From Verrucomicrobiota bacterium (lineage in GTDB: Bacteria; Verrucomicrobiota; Verrucomicrobiia; Palsa-1439), in the NCBI GenBank assembly GCA_003152315.1, contig PLZV01000043.1, positions 1 to 64,000 of the forward strand: DNA of 64,000 nucleotides, given 5' to 3'. Positions 1 through 10,267 of the stretch are shown piece by piece; position 1 is the stretch's first letter, and each line of letters opens with the position of its first letter. The notes beneath the pieces are model-generated. The model saw nothing but the letters and a program-made list of their open reading frames with translations. It had not been told where the DNA came from and did no database searches. A program made the translations under genes and the position numbers.

Positions 1-234
1 GATCCCACCCATTGGTGAGCAGGACACCACCGATATCCAGAAACAGAGTTGTGATCGGAATTGCTCCTTTCATTTGGCCTCTGTCATTGCTGTCTGCAAT
101 CCTTGATAGCCCGTTCGTCGAGCCAAAAGCATCGCGCTGGACTGGGAGCCCGGGCGCTAAGTGCCCCGTGAGAGGATGGCAACGGGGTCACACCCTTCCG
201 AACGTGACCCCCGCCGAAATCCTGCAACAAGGTT

Positions 235-798
235 TTATCGGCCAGCAGTTGCACCCACGACGCTCTCTTTAGCGAGGCTGCGTTCCGGCTGATGGTGTTC
301 CGCCAGTTCCGGGCTTGTGCGTTTGATGATCTCGTGGGCCCGTGCTGCTTCCTCCGAGGAGCCGTGGGCGATCAGGACAAATTTGTCGGTCTTGAGCGCC
401 GTCTCGTATCGCAAGATGCTGTCCTTGGGAATGCCCACGCCGTACAAGCCGGCCCCAATCGCGGTCAGGCCACCCACCACGACAGCGCCTTCCAGCGCCC
501 CCACAATCCAGGCAACGAGGGGTCCCGCCACCAAAACCTGCCCGACACCAGGAACCCAAAAGAACGCGGAACCAAACAACAATCCCCAAAACCCACCCCA
601 GAAAGCCCCCAGTTTCCCCCAGCGTTTCATGCGGTCGCCGGTATTGTAATAGCCGACCACGTGTTCGTCCGTGTGATAGTCGCGTCCGACAATCGACAGC
701 TTCTTCATATCAAAACCGGATTGCTGCAGTTCCTTAACGGCAGCTTCGGCTTCGGCGTGCGATTTGTAGATCGCCACGACGCTATTGTTCTTGGTCAT
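235..798 (-). CDS. General stress protein 17M-like / DUF1269-type membrane-associated protein
   Basis: 187-aa ORF; N-terminal 'VVAIYKSHAEAEAAVKELQQSGFDMKKLSIVGRDYHTDEHVVGYYN' then a Gly-rich hydrophobic stretch, typical of this family. Confidence 0.8.
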   Translation of the reverse strand: MTKNNSVVAIYKSHAEAEAAVKELQQSGFDMKKLSIVGRDYHTDEHVVGYYNTGDRMKRWGKLGAFWGGFWGLLFGSAFFWVPGVGQVLVAGPLVAWIVGALEGAVVVGGLTAIGAGLYGVGIPKDSILRYETALKTDKFVLIAHGSSEEAARAHEIIKRTSPELAEHHQPERSLAKESVVGATAGR

Positions 799-1002
799 GT
801 TTGTTCTTTCGGTTCGTTATTGGTTGTTGTGTTCAGAATGAGAAAATACTCCGGGTAACCGTATGGGCACTATGGGGTGTTTGGCCCATGCCAGACTTGA
901 TGAATCCAGCCCCGACACGGCAGATCGGAAGAGGGGGTGAGCGAAACCTGACGGGACCCGGACAAGTCGGAGCGAGGTGAAGAACCCCAAAAGCTTCCGG
1001 CG

Positions 1003-1680
1003 CTAAACGATGGTCGACTGGACGTCGCTGTCGATGATACCCGCGCTGATGGCGTAGCGGGTGAGACCGGCGGTGTCGTGGATGTTGAGCTTGCTCATGA
1101 TCTTCGCGCGATGTTTTTTGACGGTCGTCGTGCTGATGCCCAGTTCGGTGGCCGCTTCCTTGTTGGCCTTGCCTTCGGCAAGCAGTTGGAGCACCTCTAT
1201 CTCGCGCGAAGTCAAGCGGCTGTCGCGCGGCTTCGGCCGTCCAGCTGGATCCAACGACTTTCGCTCGCGTTCGGGAAGAAGCTTCCCGACGAACGGGCCG
1301 AAAAAGCTATGCCCCTTATTGACTTCCCGAATCCCCTCGAATAGAAGCTCGGCGGAGGCTTGTTTGAGCAGAAATCCCACGGCACCGGACTCCGTTGCTG
1401 ATTTGATATACACGCCATCATTGTGCGCCGTGAGAATGAGTATTCTGGTGCTGGGGAAGACTTCGAGAATCTCGCGGGTGGCTTCCAAGCCATTGAGCAG
1501 CGGCATTGCGATGTCCATGACGACCACTGCAGGACGGAGTTCTTTGACCAAGGCGACCGCCTGGCGGCCGTTTTCCGCTTCGCCGACGACCTCGAAGTCG
1601 TCTTCCAGCTCCAGCATCTTGCGAAGCCCTTCGCGCACAACCGTATGGTCGTCCGCCAGCAATACCGTGATTCGTTTCAT
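1003..1680 (-). CDS. NarL/FixJ-family response regulator (REC + LuxR HTH)
   Basis: 'ITVLLADDHTVVREGLRKML...VVVMDIAMP...' and C-terminal 'LTSREIEVLQLLAEGKANKEAATELGISTTTVKKHRAKIM'. Confidence 0.93.
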   Translation of the reverse strand: MKRITVLLADDHTVVREGLRKMLELEDDFEVVGEAENGRQAVALVKELRPAVVVMDIAMPLLNGLEATREILEVFPSTRILILTAHNDGVYIKSATESGAVGFLLKQASAELLFEGIREVNKGHSFFGPFVGKLLPERERKSLDPAGRPKPRDSRLTSREIEVLQLLAEGKANKEAATELGISTTTVKKHRAKIMSKLNIHDTAGLTRYAISAGIIDSDVQSTIV

Positions 1681-1776
1681 CGACTTTCAATTTAACATAT
1701 GCGCACGGATTCCTCAAAAGAAGCGAGAAAGCAGCCATGATGCGACTGCTTGCGCGATGAACTCCGGCCCATTGTC

Positions 1777-2634
1777 CTAACGCGGGTTCGGCAACAGTTC
1801 CAACCCCTGTTGTAGCGTCAGATCGTTCGACATGCGGTGGAAGTTGCTCGTCTTGCTCACTGAGTCAGTGCGGGTGTTCACAAACAGAACGATCCGGCTG
1901 GTATAGTGCATGGACAACGTAGTGATTGCCCACCGATCACTCCCAACGCCTTGCTGCTCCAATAAGAAACTGCCTCCGCTATGGATACGGCCGAAGATGC
2001 CCCAGCCAAAATCAACATCTCGAAACAATTCGGCTTCTACCCGCACCAGACGCTCGTCTACAGGGTCGATCAGCATGGCCCCTTCCATTCCTTGCAATAC
2101 CCGCAGCTCCAATGAACGCATGGTCAGGTTTGCATTGGGACTGAATTTCAACCGAATTAGTTCTCGGACGGAACCGTTCTTTTCCCTGCCGTCGTCCTGA
2201 AAAAGGAATGCCTCTGGCAATGACTTGATCATCCGGCGGGCGCGTGCTTCATCCCTGTGCGTCTGGATTTGGAATCTCTCCAGATGTTCGGGATCTGTCA
2301 ACAGGTCGCGCAAGCGTTCATCCTCTTCTTGTCTCTGTGCGCGAGCAAGCGGTTTGCCGTTCTTGAGAACCAGACGGCCGATCAACCAATTGCGGGTCTC
2401 GACCATATCGCGGGTCTCTGAGCCGTGCGGCGTCTGTTCGTCAATCCGGTACCTATAGTGGCCGCTCGCATTTGCCGCTGCCAGTTCATGCGCCACCGTC
2501 TGGTGCACCAGCTCGATTGCCGGAACATTCGGAGGCTGTGCTTGAGATGCTGGTTGTAACGCCACCAGCAGTAACGAAACAAATGCCATCCTCCTGAATG
2601 GGACAAGACTAACAATTGTGCGCTTGGGAATCAT
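1777..2634 (-). CDS. Hypothetical secreted protein
   Basis: 285-aa ORF with signal-peptide-like N-terminus (FRRMAFVSLLLVALQPASQAQ). Confidence 0.6.
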   Translation of the reverse strand: MIPKRTIVSLVPFRRMAFVSLLLVALQPASQAQPPNVPAIELVHQTVAHELAAANASGHYRYRIDEQTPHGSETRDMVETRNWLIGRLVLKNGKPLARAQRQEEDERLRDLLTDPEHLERFQIQTHRDEARARRMIKSLPEAFLFQDDGREKNGSVRELIRLKFSPNANLTMRSLELRVLQGMEGAMLIDPVDERLVRVEAELFRDVDFGWGIFGRIHSGGSFLLEQQGVGSDRWAITTLSMHYTSRIVLFVNTRTDSVSKTSNFHRMSNDLTLQQGLELLPNPR

Positions 2635-2689
2635 TTTGGCAGTCTAACTCCACCTCCACTCGACAGGAAGTCCAGCAACCGCATCCCGA

Positions 2690-2720
2690 AAAGAAAACGG
2701 GCGGGCTCGAAGCCCGCCCG
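2690..2720 (-). terminator. Intrinsic terminator downstream of the PEP-CTERM gene
   Basis: Perfect 10-bp stem cgggcgggct/agcccgcccg (2698-2707/2711-2720) followed on the minus strand by a T-rich tract (TTTTCTTTTC). Confidence 0.75.
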
Positions 2721-2745
2721 CCCTCTCCGTTTAAGAATTCTGCGC

Positions 2746-3678
2746 TTACTTCCGCTTGCGAATCACCACCAGCCCGCCCAGGGCCATGGCCAGTAATGAA
2801 ATCGTGGTCGGTTCGGGTACGGTAGCGACGTTCGTCATAGAGAAGTCGTCAACGTAAATGCCCTGACCGCCGTCAGCACCCGATCCGCCAAAGCCGGTGC
2901 GGTCGGAAACGACAGGACCGGGGGCCTGTTCGGCACTGGGGTTAAGGGCATAGTAGTTTTCCCATGATCCAATGGTGACGCTCCAGACGGGCGTGTTAGC
3001 AGCGTCGGCGATAGAGTAGGTGACGAGGTCATTGTTGGGGCCGTTGACGTACTGTTCGGAGATGGTGGCATGGTACCACTGTCCCCAGCTGAGGGCGGGG
3101 CTAAGGGACTGCTGGAAGTTTCCAAGGACGTCAACCTCGTAGGCCCCGACGTAGAGGTTGCCGGCAGTGGCTCCGGCTTCGGTGCCTTCCATGACGCCGA
3201 GCCAGGTATTGCGTACCGAGGCGGGATTGCCCATGGAGGTGCTGACATAGAGTCCGGTGTCGGCGGTGAGAGCGACGGTGCGGAACCAGAAGTCGGTTTC
3301 CATGAAGTTGCTGGCAGGTGTGGGAACGTAAACGCTGGGCGTTTCGCCAGAAGGAGCGAATATAGGCGTGGAACTCTGGACGACGTTGCCATCACTGCCG
3401 GGGGCGACGAGGAGGGATTGCGTACCGCTGTGAGCGGCAGCGGTGGTGATGCTTTCGACGGAAGAACCGTAGGCCGACCAGCCGCTCTGTCCGTTGACGC
3501 TACCTGCGGCGAAGGAGTCTGACGACTCGAAGCCTGTGGTATAGGAAAAGGTTTGGCCGAGCGCGGCGCTGCCGAAGCCGTGCAGGGCGCCGAAAGCCGC
3601 CATTAGAGCGACGGCAATCGTTGGCCGTTTCATTTGTAGAACTGCGGTGAACTGCTTTTTGATCGATCCCGTTTTCAT
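2746..3678 (-). CDS. PEP-CTERM sorting domain-containing secreted protein
   Basis: Signal peptide; C-terminal 'VPEPTTISLLAMALGGLVVIRKRK'. Confidence 0.9.
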   Translation of the reverse strand: MKTGSIKKQFTAVLQMKRPTIAVALMAAFGALHGFGSAALGQTFSYTTGFESSDSFAAGSVNGQSGWSAYGSSVESITTAAAHSGTQSLLVAPGSDGNVVQSSTPIFAPSGETPSVYVPTPASNFMETDFWFRTVALTADTGLYVSTSMGNPASVRNTWLGVMEGTEAGATAGNLYVGAYEVDVLGNFQQSLSPALSWGQWYHATISEQYVNGPNNDLVTYSIADAANTPVWSVTIGSWENYYALNPSAEQAPGPVVSDRTGFGGSGADGGQGIYVDDFSMTNVATVPEPTTISLLAMALGGLVVIRKRK

Positions 3679-4308
3679 ATCTGTTCTTCTCCCCGATTGA
3701 TGGATTGAATGGATTCAACTCGTGGTCATAGTTTTACCATTTGGTTTGGCCGACCGGGGCAAGGAACCGCTATCGTGGTAGAGGTATGACAAGCGCTGAG
3801 GAGTACCCAATGAAACGCCCTTAAGAGAAGCTTAAGTAACACTTCCAATCCGACTGGTAGATTTACTCGCCGCGCCTCAACGCGCCCGCATACTTATCGT
3901 ATTCCACATGAACCGCTCGCAACGGCCCAAAGGAACTCCACTGCCCACAACCGACGTGACACTACGTTCGTGCTTATACTACACATGGGGGAATTATTGC
4001 AAGAACATTTCCCGTGTATGGCAACTTCTGCTACTTTGCCAACTTGAAAAAATAGCAGTCGCAGGCTCAGTGCCGATAAGTTTTCCCACCAAAGAAGATT
4101 CTTAAGAATCTTACTGTCGGACAGTTGCGCAAGTGGTCAGTGCCTTACTACTCTCCAACAAGACGTTCTTTTCGGTCGCTTCAGTTTATTTACTCACCGC
4201 TGGCTGCAGCGCACTGGTTGGGCTATTGACGAGTGCCATACCACTTGTCGGCAAAAGATTTGTCTTTCATGAGCGCGTGCGGCGAACTCCACAATTGGGC
4301 TGCTGTTT

Positions 4309-4740
4309 TCATCCAGGACCAAAGGCCATATTCTGCGCCCTTATGGTGCTGCCACAGTCGATGTGGTATTCTTGTCTCATCGTCTGAACTGCATCCTGCA
4401 TTAGCTCGGGAGAAGGCCAGGAGTCCGCATCAATAAACAACAGCCAATCACCAGAAGCTGCTCTTGCTGCCGCATTTCGCGCTCGAGCTATCTGATTGAC
4501 AGGTTCGAACACTATCCTGCAGCCAAGCTCTTCCGCAATGGCAGCCGTTCGGTCCGTTGAGTTGTTGTTGCACACGACGATCTCGCTGCCAGCGAGGAGT
4601 CGAGCAACTCGGTCGAGCGCGACACGCACTCGTCTAATACATTCGCTGATCCCAACCTCCTCATTAAACGCTGGGATTACCACTGAAAGCTTATGAGAGA
4701 TGGCGGTCAGGGTATCAGCCCAGACTCCATAGAAGACCAT
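4309..4740 (-). pseudogene. Truncated family 2 glycosyltransferase
   Basis: 'LSVVIPAFNEEVGISECIRRV...VVCNNNSTDRTAAIAEELGCRIVFEP...ARARNAAARAASGDWLLFIDADSWPSPELMQDA' is a GT2 N-terminal half; the ORF stops ~30 aa later. Confidence 0.7.
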
Positions 4741-5589
4741 CTATGCATCAGCCCCGTGGCGATGAAGGATTTCAGCGATGGCTTCGTAGCCGTGCTTCAG
4801 CGCCAATTGCAACGACGTATGGCCTTGCTCGTCCTTGGCGTTAACATCTGCTCCATGCACGAGGAGGCATTCCACCATGCTCCTACTACCCTTGTCTGCC
4901 GCAATGTGCAGTGGGGTGTAACCGTAACGACCGTGCCTGTGGACATCGGCTCCGTGTACCAAAAGGAGTTCGGCCACATCCCTGCGATCCTTCTCCGTCG
5001 CCCGATTCAATGGAGTTGAGCCGTATCGTCCTGTCGCGTTGACATCGGCTCCGTTGGCCAGGAGTATTTCTACAATTCGCTTGTGGCCCTGTCTCGCCGC
5101 CCGATGCAGCGGTGTGGTCCAGTAACCATCCTTGGCCTTTGCCAGTCTCGCATCGGTTCTTAGAAGAGATTCCACACGATCCACGTTACCAAGCGAAGAC
5201 GCCGTGAAGATGTCCAAACTGGCTTCGTGGGAGAGAAGCAGTCGGACAATATCCTCGTGGTCATTTTCGGCAGCCCAATAAAGCGGCGTCCAGCGCCTGG
5301 AGTCCTTCACATTTACATCCGCCCCATTTGCCAGCAAAACCTGTACGACTTCCTTTCGTCCGAGGCTCACCGCACTATGAAGGGGAGTCCCGCCGCCTGG
5401 ACTCGTGGCATTCACATCCGCACCGTTGGCCAAGAGCAGCTCTACTATTCCCTGATGACCAATCTCTGCCGCCCAATGGAGCGGGGTCCAGCCGAGACCA
5501 TCCTCGCTACTGACATCCGCCCCTTTAGCCAACAAGAGCACCACCTCAGTTTGCAGACCTTTTGAAACCGCCTCGTGCAGTGGATTCAT
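4741..5589 (-). CDS. Ankyrin repeat protein
   Basis: Multiple ~33-aa repeats of type 'GADVNATSPGGGTPLHSAVSLGRKEVVQVLLA'. Confidence 0.93.
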   Translation of the reverse strand: MNPLHEAVSKGLQTEVVLLLAKGADVSSEDGLGWTPLHWAAEIGHQGIVELLLANGADVNATSPGGGTPLHSAVSLGRKEVVQVLLANGADVNVKDSRRWTPLYWAAENDHEDIVRLLLSHEASLDIFTASSLGNVDRVESLLRTDARLAKAKDGYWTTPLHRAARQGHKRIVEILLANGADVNATGRYGSTPLNRATEKDRRDVAELLLVHGADVHRHGRYGYTPLHIAADKGSRSMVECLLVHGADVNAKDEQGHTSLQLALKHGYEAIAEILHRHGADA

Positions 5590-6120
5590 TGTACGGATTC
5601 CTCTATTTGGCAGCGTCTGCCAAGATTGTTGCCTGCCGAACTATACATGTGGGCTATCGTCGTGTGCTAGGGACGAACGCAACCGTCGGATTTTTTGACA
5701 ACCGCCAGCTCTCCTCGTTCACAACTAAAGGTCAGGTCAAACTACTGGCGCACGACTACGTTTCCCACTATCATTCGTCAATTGCAGAAGCCAGGGCCAA
5801 ATCCTCGTGGGTCTGTTCCGGCTGGCATGTAGTTGGCGACCATCAAAACGATTGTCGGAATGAGTGACGCTGCCAAGTACAGTTGTCGAGCCAATCGCAT
5901 ACCCTCGCGGCTACGAAGATGGATTGCCTTGGACTGCCCCGCAGGTGCTACACACCAGCACCAACCACTTGCCAAGCCCACCATTCACGACACGGGCCTT
6001 TCATGCTGGAGAATGTACGGGGGCCGGAAGGCTTCGTTGGTGGGGGGATTCGGACGGGGCCAGAAACTTCCGCTATCGGTTGAGCTTAGAAACGGGGCCG
6101 GGTCGTAGGCAAAAAAACTT

Positions 6121-7974
6121 TTGCTTTATCGGGAGACACGCCTTCATTATGTCTGGCGGATGGATGGCACAACTTCGATGAGCCTGCTAGCGAGATCTTG
6201 GGCCCGGATTCGGACGCATAGTCTTAGCCGGTTGGTGTTGCTCAGCATCGTCGTCGGGATTGTGGCAGGATTTGGGGCGTTGGTCTTTAACTTCGTACTC
6301 GATTTCGCCAACCAGACGATGATGGTGCAGACGGTAGGATATGATCTACCAAAACCTGGCGGCGAAGGGGCGACGGTGATGCCGCCGCCGCCGTTGCGAC
6401 GGTGGTTGTTATTCCTTGTGCCGGCGGTGGGCGGGCTGGTGTCGGGATTGCTGGTGTTTTCCGTTGCGCCGGAAGCGGAAGGTCATGGCACGGATGCGAT
6501 GATCGAGGCGTTCCATCACAAGCAGGGCGTCATTCGAAAACGGATTCCGTTCGTGAAAACCATCGCGTCGGCGTTGACGATTGGCAGTGGCGGGTCAGCG
6601 GGACGCGAGGGGCCGATTGCCCAGGTGGGCGCCGGGTTTGGGTCGGCGTTGGCGACGTGGTTGAACATGACCGACCGCGAACGGCGCCTGCTGATGTTGG
6701 CCGGCGCAGGTGCGGGAATTGGCGCGGTGTTCCGTGCGCCGTTGGGCGGGGCGCTGTTTGCGGCGGAGGTGCTGTATCGGGAAATGGAGTTTGAGTCGGC
6801 CGCGTTGGTGCCGGCCTTTGTGGCCGCCATCACGTCGTACTCAATCTATTGCGGGGTCAGCGGCAAGTGGGGCGCCATTTTTTCCATCCCGAACCTGCAA
6901 TTCAATCATCCATTGGAATTGCCGTTGTACGTCGGGCTGGGATTGATCTGCGCGCTCATGGGCACTGTGTACGTAAAAGTGTTTTACGGGGTGCGCGATC
7001 ATGTGTTCCACAAGATTCCCCTGCCCAAGCATGTGAAACCGGCGTTGGGCGGGTTGGCCGTCGGGGCGATCGGTTTTTTCATGCCACAAGTGTTGGGCAT
7101 GGGTTACGGGTGGGTGCAACTCGCCATGGATGGACATCTGGCTTTGTCGCTGGTCATCGGGATTGCCGTAGTTAAGATTCTGGCGACCGCATTGACGATC
7201 AGTTCGGGCGGCAGCGGCGGCGTGTTTGCACCGTCGATGGTGATCGGCGGGATGACGGGTGCGGCGATGGGAATGGTGTTTCACACCTGGATGCCGGCGG
7301 TGGTGACGCAACCGGCCGCATTTGCGTTGGTAGGCATGGCGGGATTTTTCGCGGGAGTAGCCAAAGCGCCCGTCTCGTCGTTGATCATGGTTTCCGAAAT
7401 GACAACAGGCTACGGCCTACTAGCGCCGTTGATGTTGACCACGGCGACCGGCTACCTACTGACGCCGAAAAGAATCTCGATCTACGAAAACCAAGTCGAT
7501 TCACGGCTCGATTCACCCGCAAACGAAGGCGACTTTCTTATGGATGTGCTCGAACGAATTGACGTCAAAGACGCACTCCCGTCCGCTGCCAACCCGGTCA
7601 CCTTCCGCCGCGACACGCCATTGTCCGAAATCCTGGAAGCCGTCTCGACGAGCATGCAGCACGTGTTTCCCGTCCTGAATGCCGACGACACGATGGCCGG
7701 CGTCATCTACTTCGACGACATTCGGGTATTTTTCACGGAACGCGGTCTGCCACCGCGCGCCGTCGTCGCGCAAGATCTGCTGGCACCCGTGATGACGGTG
7801 GTGTCGCTGGATGAAGACGTCTCGTCGGCGTTGCGGAAGTTTCGCATGACGATGCGCGAAGAACTGCCGGTCGTTGCCGCGAATGATTCCAAGCGCGTCG
7901 TTGGCGTTCTGAGCCGTCATCATGTGCTGGTGGCCTACCAGGACCGCGTCATCAAGCAACGGACGAAAAAGTAG
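6121..7974 (+). CDS. ClC-family chloride channel/transporter with C-terminal CBS domains
   Basis: 'GSGGSAGREGPIAQVGAGFGS', 'APLGGALFAAEVLYRE', 'SSGGSGGVFAPSMVIGGMTGA', C-terminal CBS pair; true start may be an internal ATG near 6160-6178. Confidence 0.92.
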   Translation: MLYRETRLHYVWRMDGTTSMSLLARSWARIRTHSLSRLVLLSIVVGIVAGFGALVFNFVLDFANQTMMVQTVGYDLPKPGGEGATVMPPPPLRRWLLFLVPAVGGLVSGLLVFSVAPEAEGHGTDAMIEAFHHKQGVIRKRIPFVKTIASALTIGSGGSAGREGPIAQVGAGFGSALATWLNMTDRERRLLMLAGAGAGIGAVFRAPLGGALFAAEVLYREMEFESAALVPAFVAAITSYSIYCGVSGKWGAIFSIPNLQFNHPLELPLYVGLGLICALMGTVYVKVFYGVRDHVFHKIPLPKHVKPALGGLAVGAIGFFMPQVLGMGYGWVQLAMDGHLALSLVIGIAVVKILATALTISSGGSGGVFAPSMVIGGMTGAAMGMVFHTWMPAVVTQPAAFALVGMAGFFAGVAKAPVSSLIMVSEMTTGYGLLAPLMLTTATGYLLTPKRISIYENQVDSRLDSPANEGDFLMDVLERIDVKDALPSAANPVTFRRDTPLSEILEAVSTSMQHVFPVLNADDTMAGVIYFDDIRVFFTERGLPPRAVVAQDLLAPVMTVVSLDEDVSSALRKFRMTMREELPVVAANDSKRVVGVLSRHHVLVAYQDRVIKQRTKK

Positions 7975-8133
7975 ATCGACTGACGGCCAATAGGTGTGCC
8001 ATATAAATACTCGTATGCCCTTTAAGGATTCGGGTTGCGGCGCGCTACTGCACATTGCTGCAGAGTGTGGTCGCACAGGTCGTTGAACCTGTTTGGTTCC
8101 CCATGAAGCTCGCAAAGTGCAACATCGCTGACC

Positions 8134-8179
8134 CGGACTTACAATCCCTTGGTCGTAGGGTCGAGTCCTAAACAGCCAG
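8134..8179 (+). other. Degenerate tRNA 3'-half-like fragment (possible att scar)
   Basis: 'cggacttacaatcccttggtcgtagggtcgagtcctaaacagcca' resembles anticodon loop + T-arm + acceptor 3' strand; stems are imperfect and the 5' half is not recognisable. Confidence 0.35.
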
Positions 8180-8246
8180 TCAATTCAATCTCGAAACCTG
8201 ACCGTTATCCAATCGTCTACCGACGCCTTCAAAATCGAAAGTCGTG

Positions 8247-8642
8247 TTAGTAAGTGCTCCAGTCAATTCCCACGCCAGCCAAAGCAGACTTGGTGGTCGT
8301 GGCGATGTTGACTTGACCCGTTCCAACCGTGTTAAGTACGAAAGGGTGTCCCAAAATGTCGTTTGACTTCCACGTTGACTTCAAATAGGTCGCGGCAGCC
8401 ACCGTATCGACGGTGTCGCCATCCTTCTTGCAGTACTCCATCGCCCACTGGTCAACCGCCGCATCCATTAAACGGGCGTCATTCAAAATGCGTCGCCCCT
8501 GGGACTGTTTACGGGACTTGATGAAGGAAGGCAACACTAACACCGTCAGCAAACCGATGATGGCAACGACAATCATGATTTCGACGAGAGTAAACGCAGC
8601 CGTATAATGCTGTGTTCTCTTGTTTATCTGACCTCTCCTCAT
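8247..8642 (-). CDS. Type II secretion/type IV pilus pseudopilin-like protein
   Basis: Prepilin N-methylation motif 'AAFTLVEIMIVVAIIGLLTVLVLPSFIKSRKQSQ'. Confidence 0.9.
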   Translation of the reverse strand: MRRGQINKRTQHYTAAFTLVEIMIVVAIIGLLTVLVLPSFIKSRKQSQGRRILNDARLMDAAVDQWAMEYCKKDGDTVDTVAAATYLKSTWKSNDILGHPFVLNTVGTGQVNIATTTKSALAGVGIDWSTY

Positions 8643-9349
8643 TTCCTGAATTGGAACTTATTCTAAATCGCAACAATGGCCTTTTGGTGTTTCACCGAGT
8701 GACAGTGAAAGCATTCCATATGCCAGAAAGAATCACGGATTGAGAAGGGCAGTTACGCTGATACCAACCGTAGGAGTTTCGCAGTCGGTACCATGCTCCG
8801 CGATTCTACGGCGAATCCGCCAGAGTAACGCGTTATTACAAGAGGGTGGGAACGAGCCGCCAAGCCGTTCGCACCGGAACTAATTTCAACATACGGACGC
8901 CGGCAGTCGGATATCCGACTCGCCAGCGATGTCACCGTTTGTGCATCACGCGTGGTCACAACGTTCGCCGAAAACCTCACCGTCCGCGTTTCACTTCGCA
9001 TCCGCGTGCGGAATCGGCTGTCCGCCGCAACCGCCCGCGCGGGCAGTCAAAGACTTCACGTTTTTCGCTGCGGCACAAACGGCGGTGCGCCGCTGCAAAA
9101 CCCGAAGACTTTGGCCTTGCCGGTGGCGATCCGATGCCGCTCCGATGTCACCACTGCGAGCCGTGGGTTCTCGCGGTCACATCGTTTTCCGCAATCTCAG
9201 TTCCGATACGCATTCACGCTGGATTCAGTCGATATGCGTGAATTGCCTTCCAATTGTATGGCTCGCTGCGCGCCGTCAATATATTGCTCGTTCCTGTGCT
9301 CCATATTGACCGTGCTCGCTCTGCCAACGCCCTTGGTTTCTAAGACTTC

Positions 9350-9736
9350 ACGCTGGAGCAAAGTCGCGCCGATACCCTCACACGGTGGTGTGCTTCCACA
9401 ACACATGGGCCGTTGTCGACCAGGGCCGCAATTGAAACCGATTTGGGTAGTGAGAAAGTGATTTCAAAGAAGATTCGCCATTTCACACACCCGAACGGTT
9501 TTATCGACAACCGTGCGGGTGGCGTTGAGTTGTTGCGTCAATCGCTCCTCGGTCTGTGGGTGGAGATTGTCGCACAGGTGGAGAAACTTCTCTCGCCCTA
9601 CCCGGCCCGACAGTCCCAGCAATTCAGCACTTTTTCCGAACCATTGACCCAGAACGCCGTCGCTCTCGCCGTAATAATCGCCAAGACAAAGGTGTTCCTC
9701 AAAGTACTGCTTGGCGTTAATGAGGCTGTATTTCAT
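9350..9736 (-). pseudogene. Frameshifted, truncated TrwC/MobF-type conjugative relaxase (N-terminal part)
   Basis: Frame 1 'AKQYFEEHLCLGDYYGESDGVLGQWFGKSAELLGLSGRVGREKFLHLCDNLHPQTEERLTQQLNATRTVVDKTV', then stop; overlapping frame continues 'KWRIFFEITFSLPKSVSIAALVDNGPCVVEAHHR' (cf. RR-FFDFTxSPPKSVS motif). Confidence 0.75.
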
Positions 9737-9911
9737 TTTGCCGACAGCATGTGAGAGGACTTATCACTTGCCACCGCGAAGCTTGTTCCCATTTGGGAAC
9801 AACATTTTCTAGCCGGATGCGCTTTATTGGAGCGCATGAAAACAAAAGACGCACGACCTCTAACTCCCGTTAGAACTTTGTGTGCCACCGGGATGACAAT
9901 CACCTGTGCCA

Positions 9912-10265
9912 ATGAATGCGCCGTCTACGTCTGATCAAACGAGCTACCGATTTGCCGAGGCCGTGCAGGCCTATGCCCCGACTGTGCCACGGAAGTGGCA
10001 GAAGCTTCTCACGCTTAAACCGGGGATTGCCGAGTTTCGGCGCAAGGGCGCGTCGTACCAGTCCATCACGGAAATTCTGCGTGCCGCCGATGTGCCGGTT
10101 TCGCGCACGACTGTCGCGCGGTTTTGCCGGGACGTCCTGCGTCCGACCCATCCACGGAAGCAGCGCCGTCCCGCTTCCCGAAACTCGCCATCTCAACCAC
10201 AACGATCTTCCGTGCCGCCCGTGAACACCGGCGGACCGCGCATCGCCAATCCCCGGACCATCTAG
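9912..10265 (+). CDS. Small HTH-like mobilization/regulatory protein
   Basis: 'WQKLLTLKPGIAEFRRKGASYQSITEILRAADVPVSRTTVARFCRDVL' helix-turn-helix-like; lies between relaxase relic and ParA-like gene. Confidence 0.6.
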   Translation: MNAPSTSDQTSYRFAEAVQAYAPTVPRKWQKLLTLKPGIAEFRRKGASYQSITEILRAADVPVSRTTVARFCRDVLRPTHPRKQRRPASRNSPSQPQRSSVPPVNTGGPRIANPRTI

Positions 10266-10267
10266 CC

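Noticed and set aside
6121-7974. ClC protein lacking the second Glu of the ClC-ec1 'EE' motif (AAEVL instead of IIEEM)
   Set aside because: Common in bacterial ClC subfamilies and not by itself remarkable; gating Glu (GREGP) is present.
8753-9461. Several overlapping plus-strand ORFs of 80-169 aa
   Set aside because: No coherent protein motifs; region looks like degraded DNA next to the relaxase relic.
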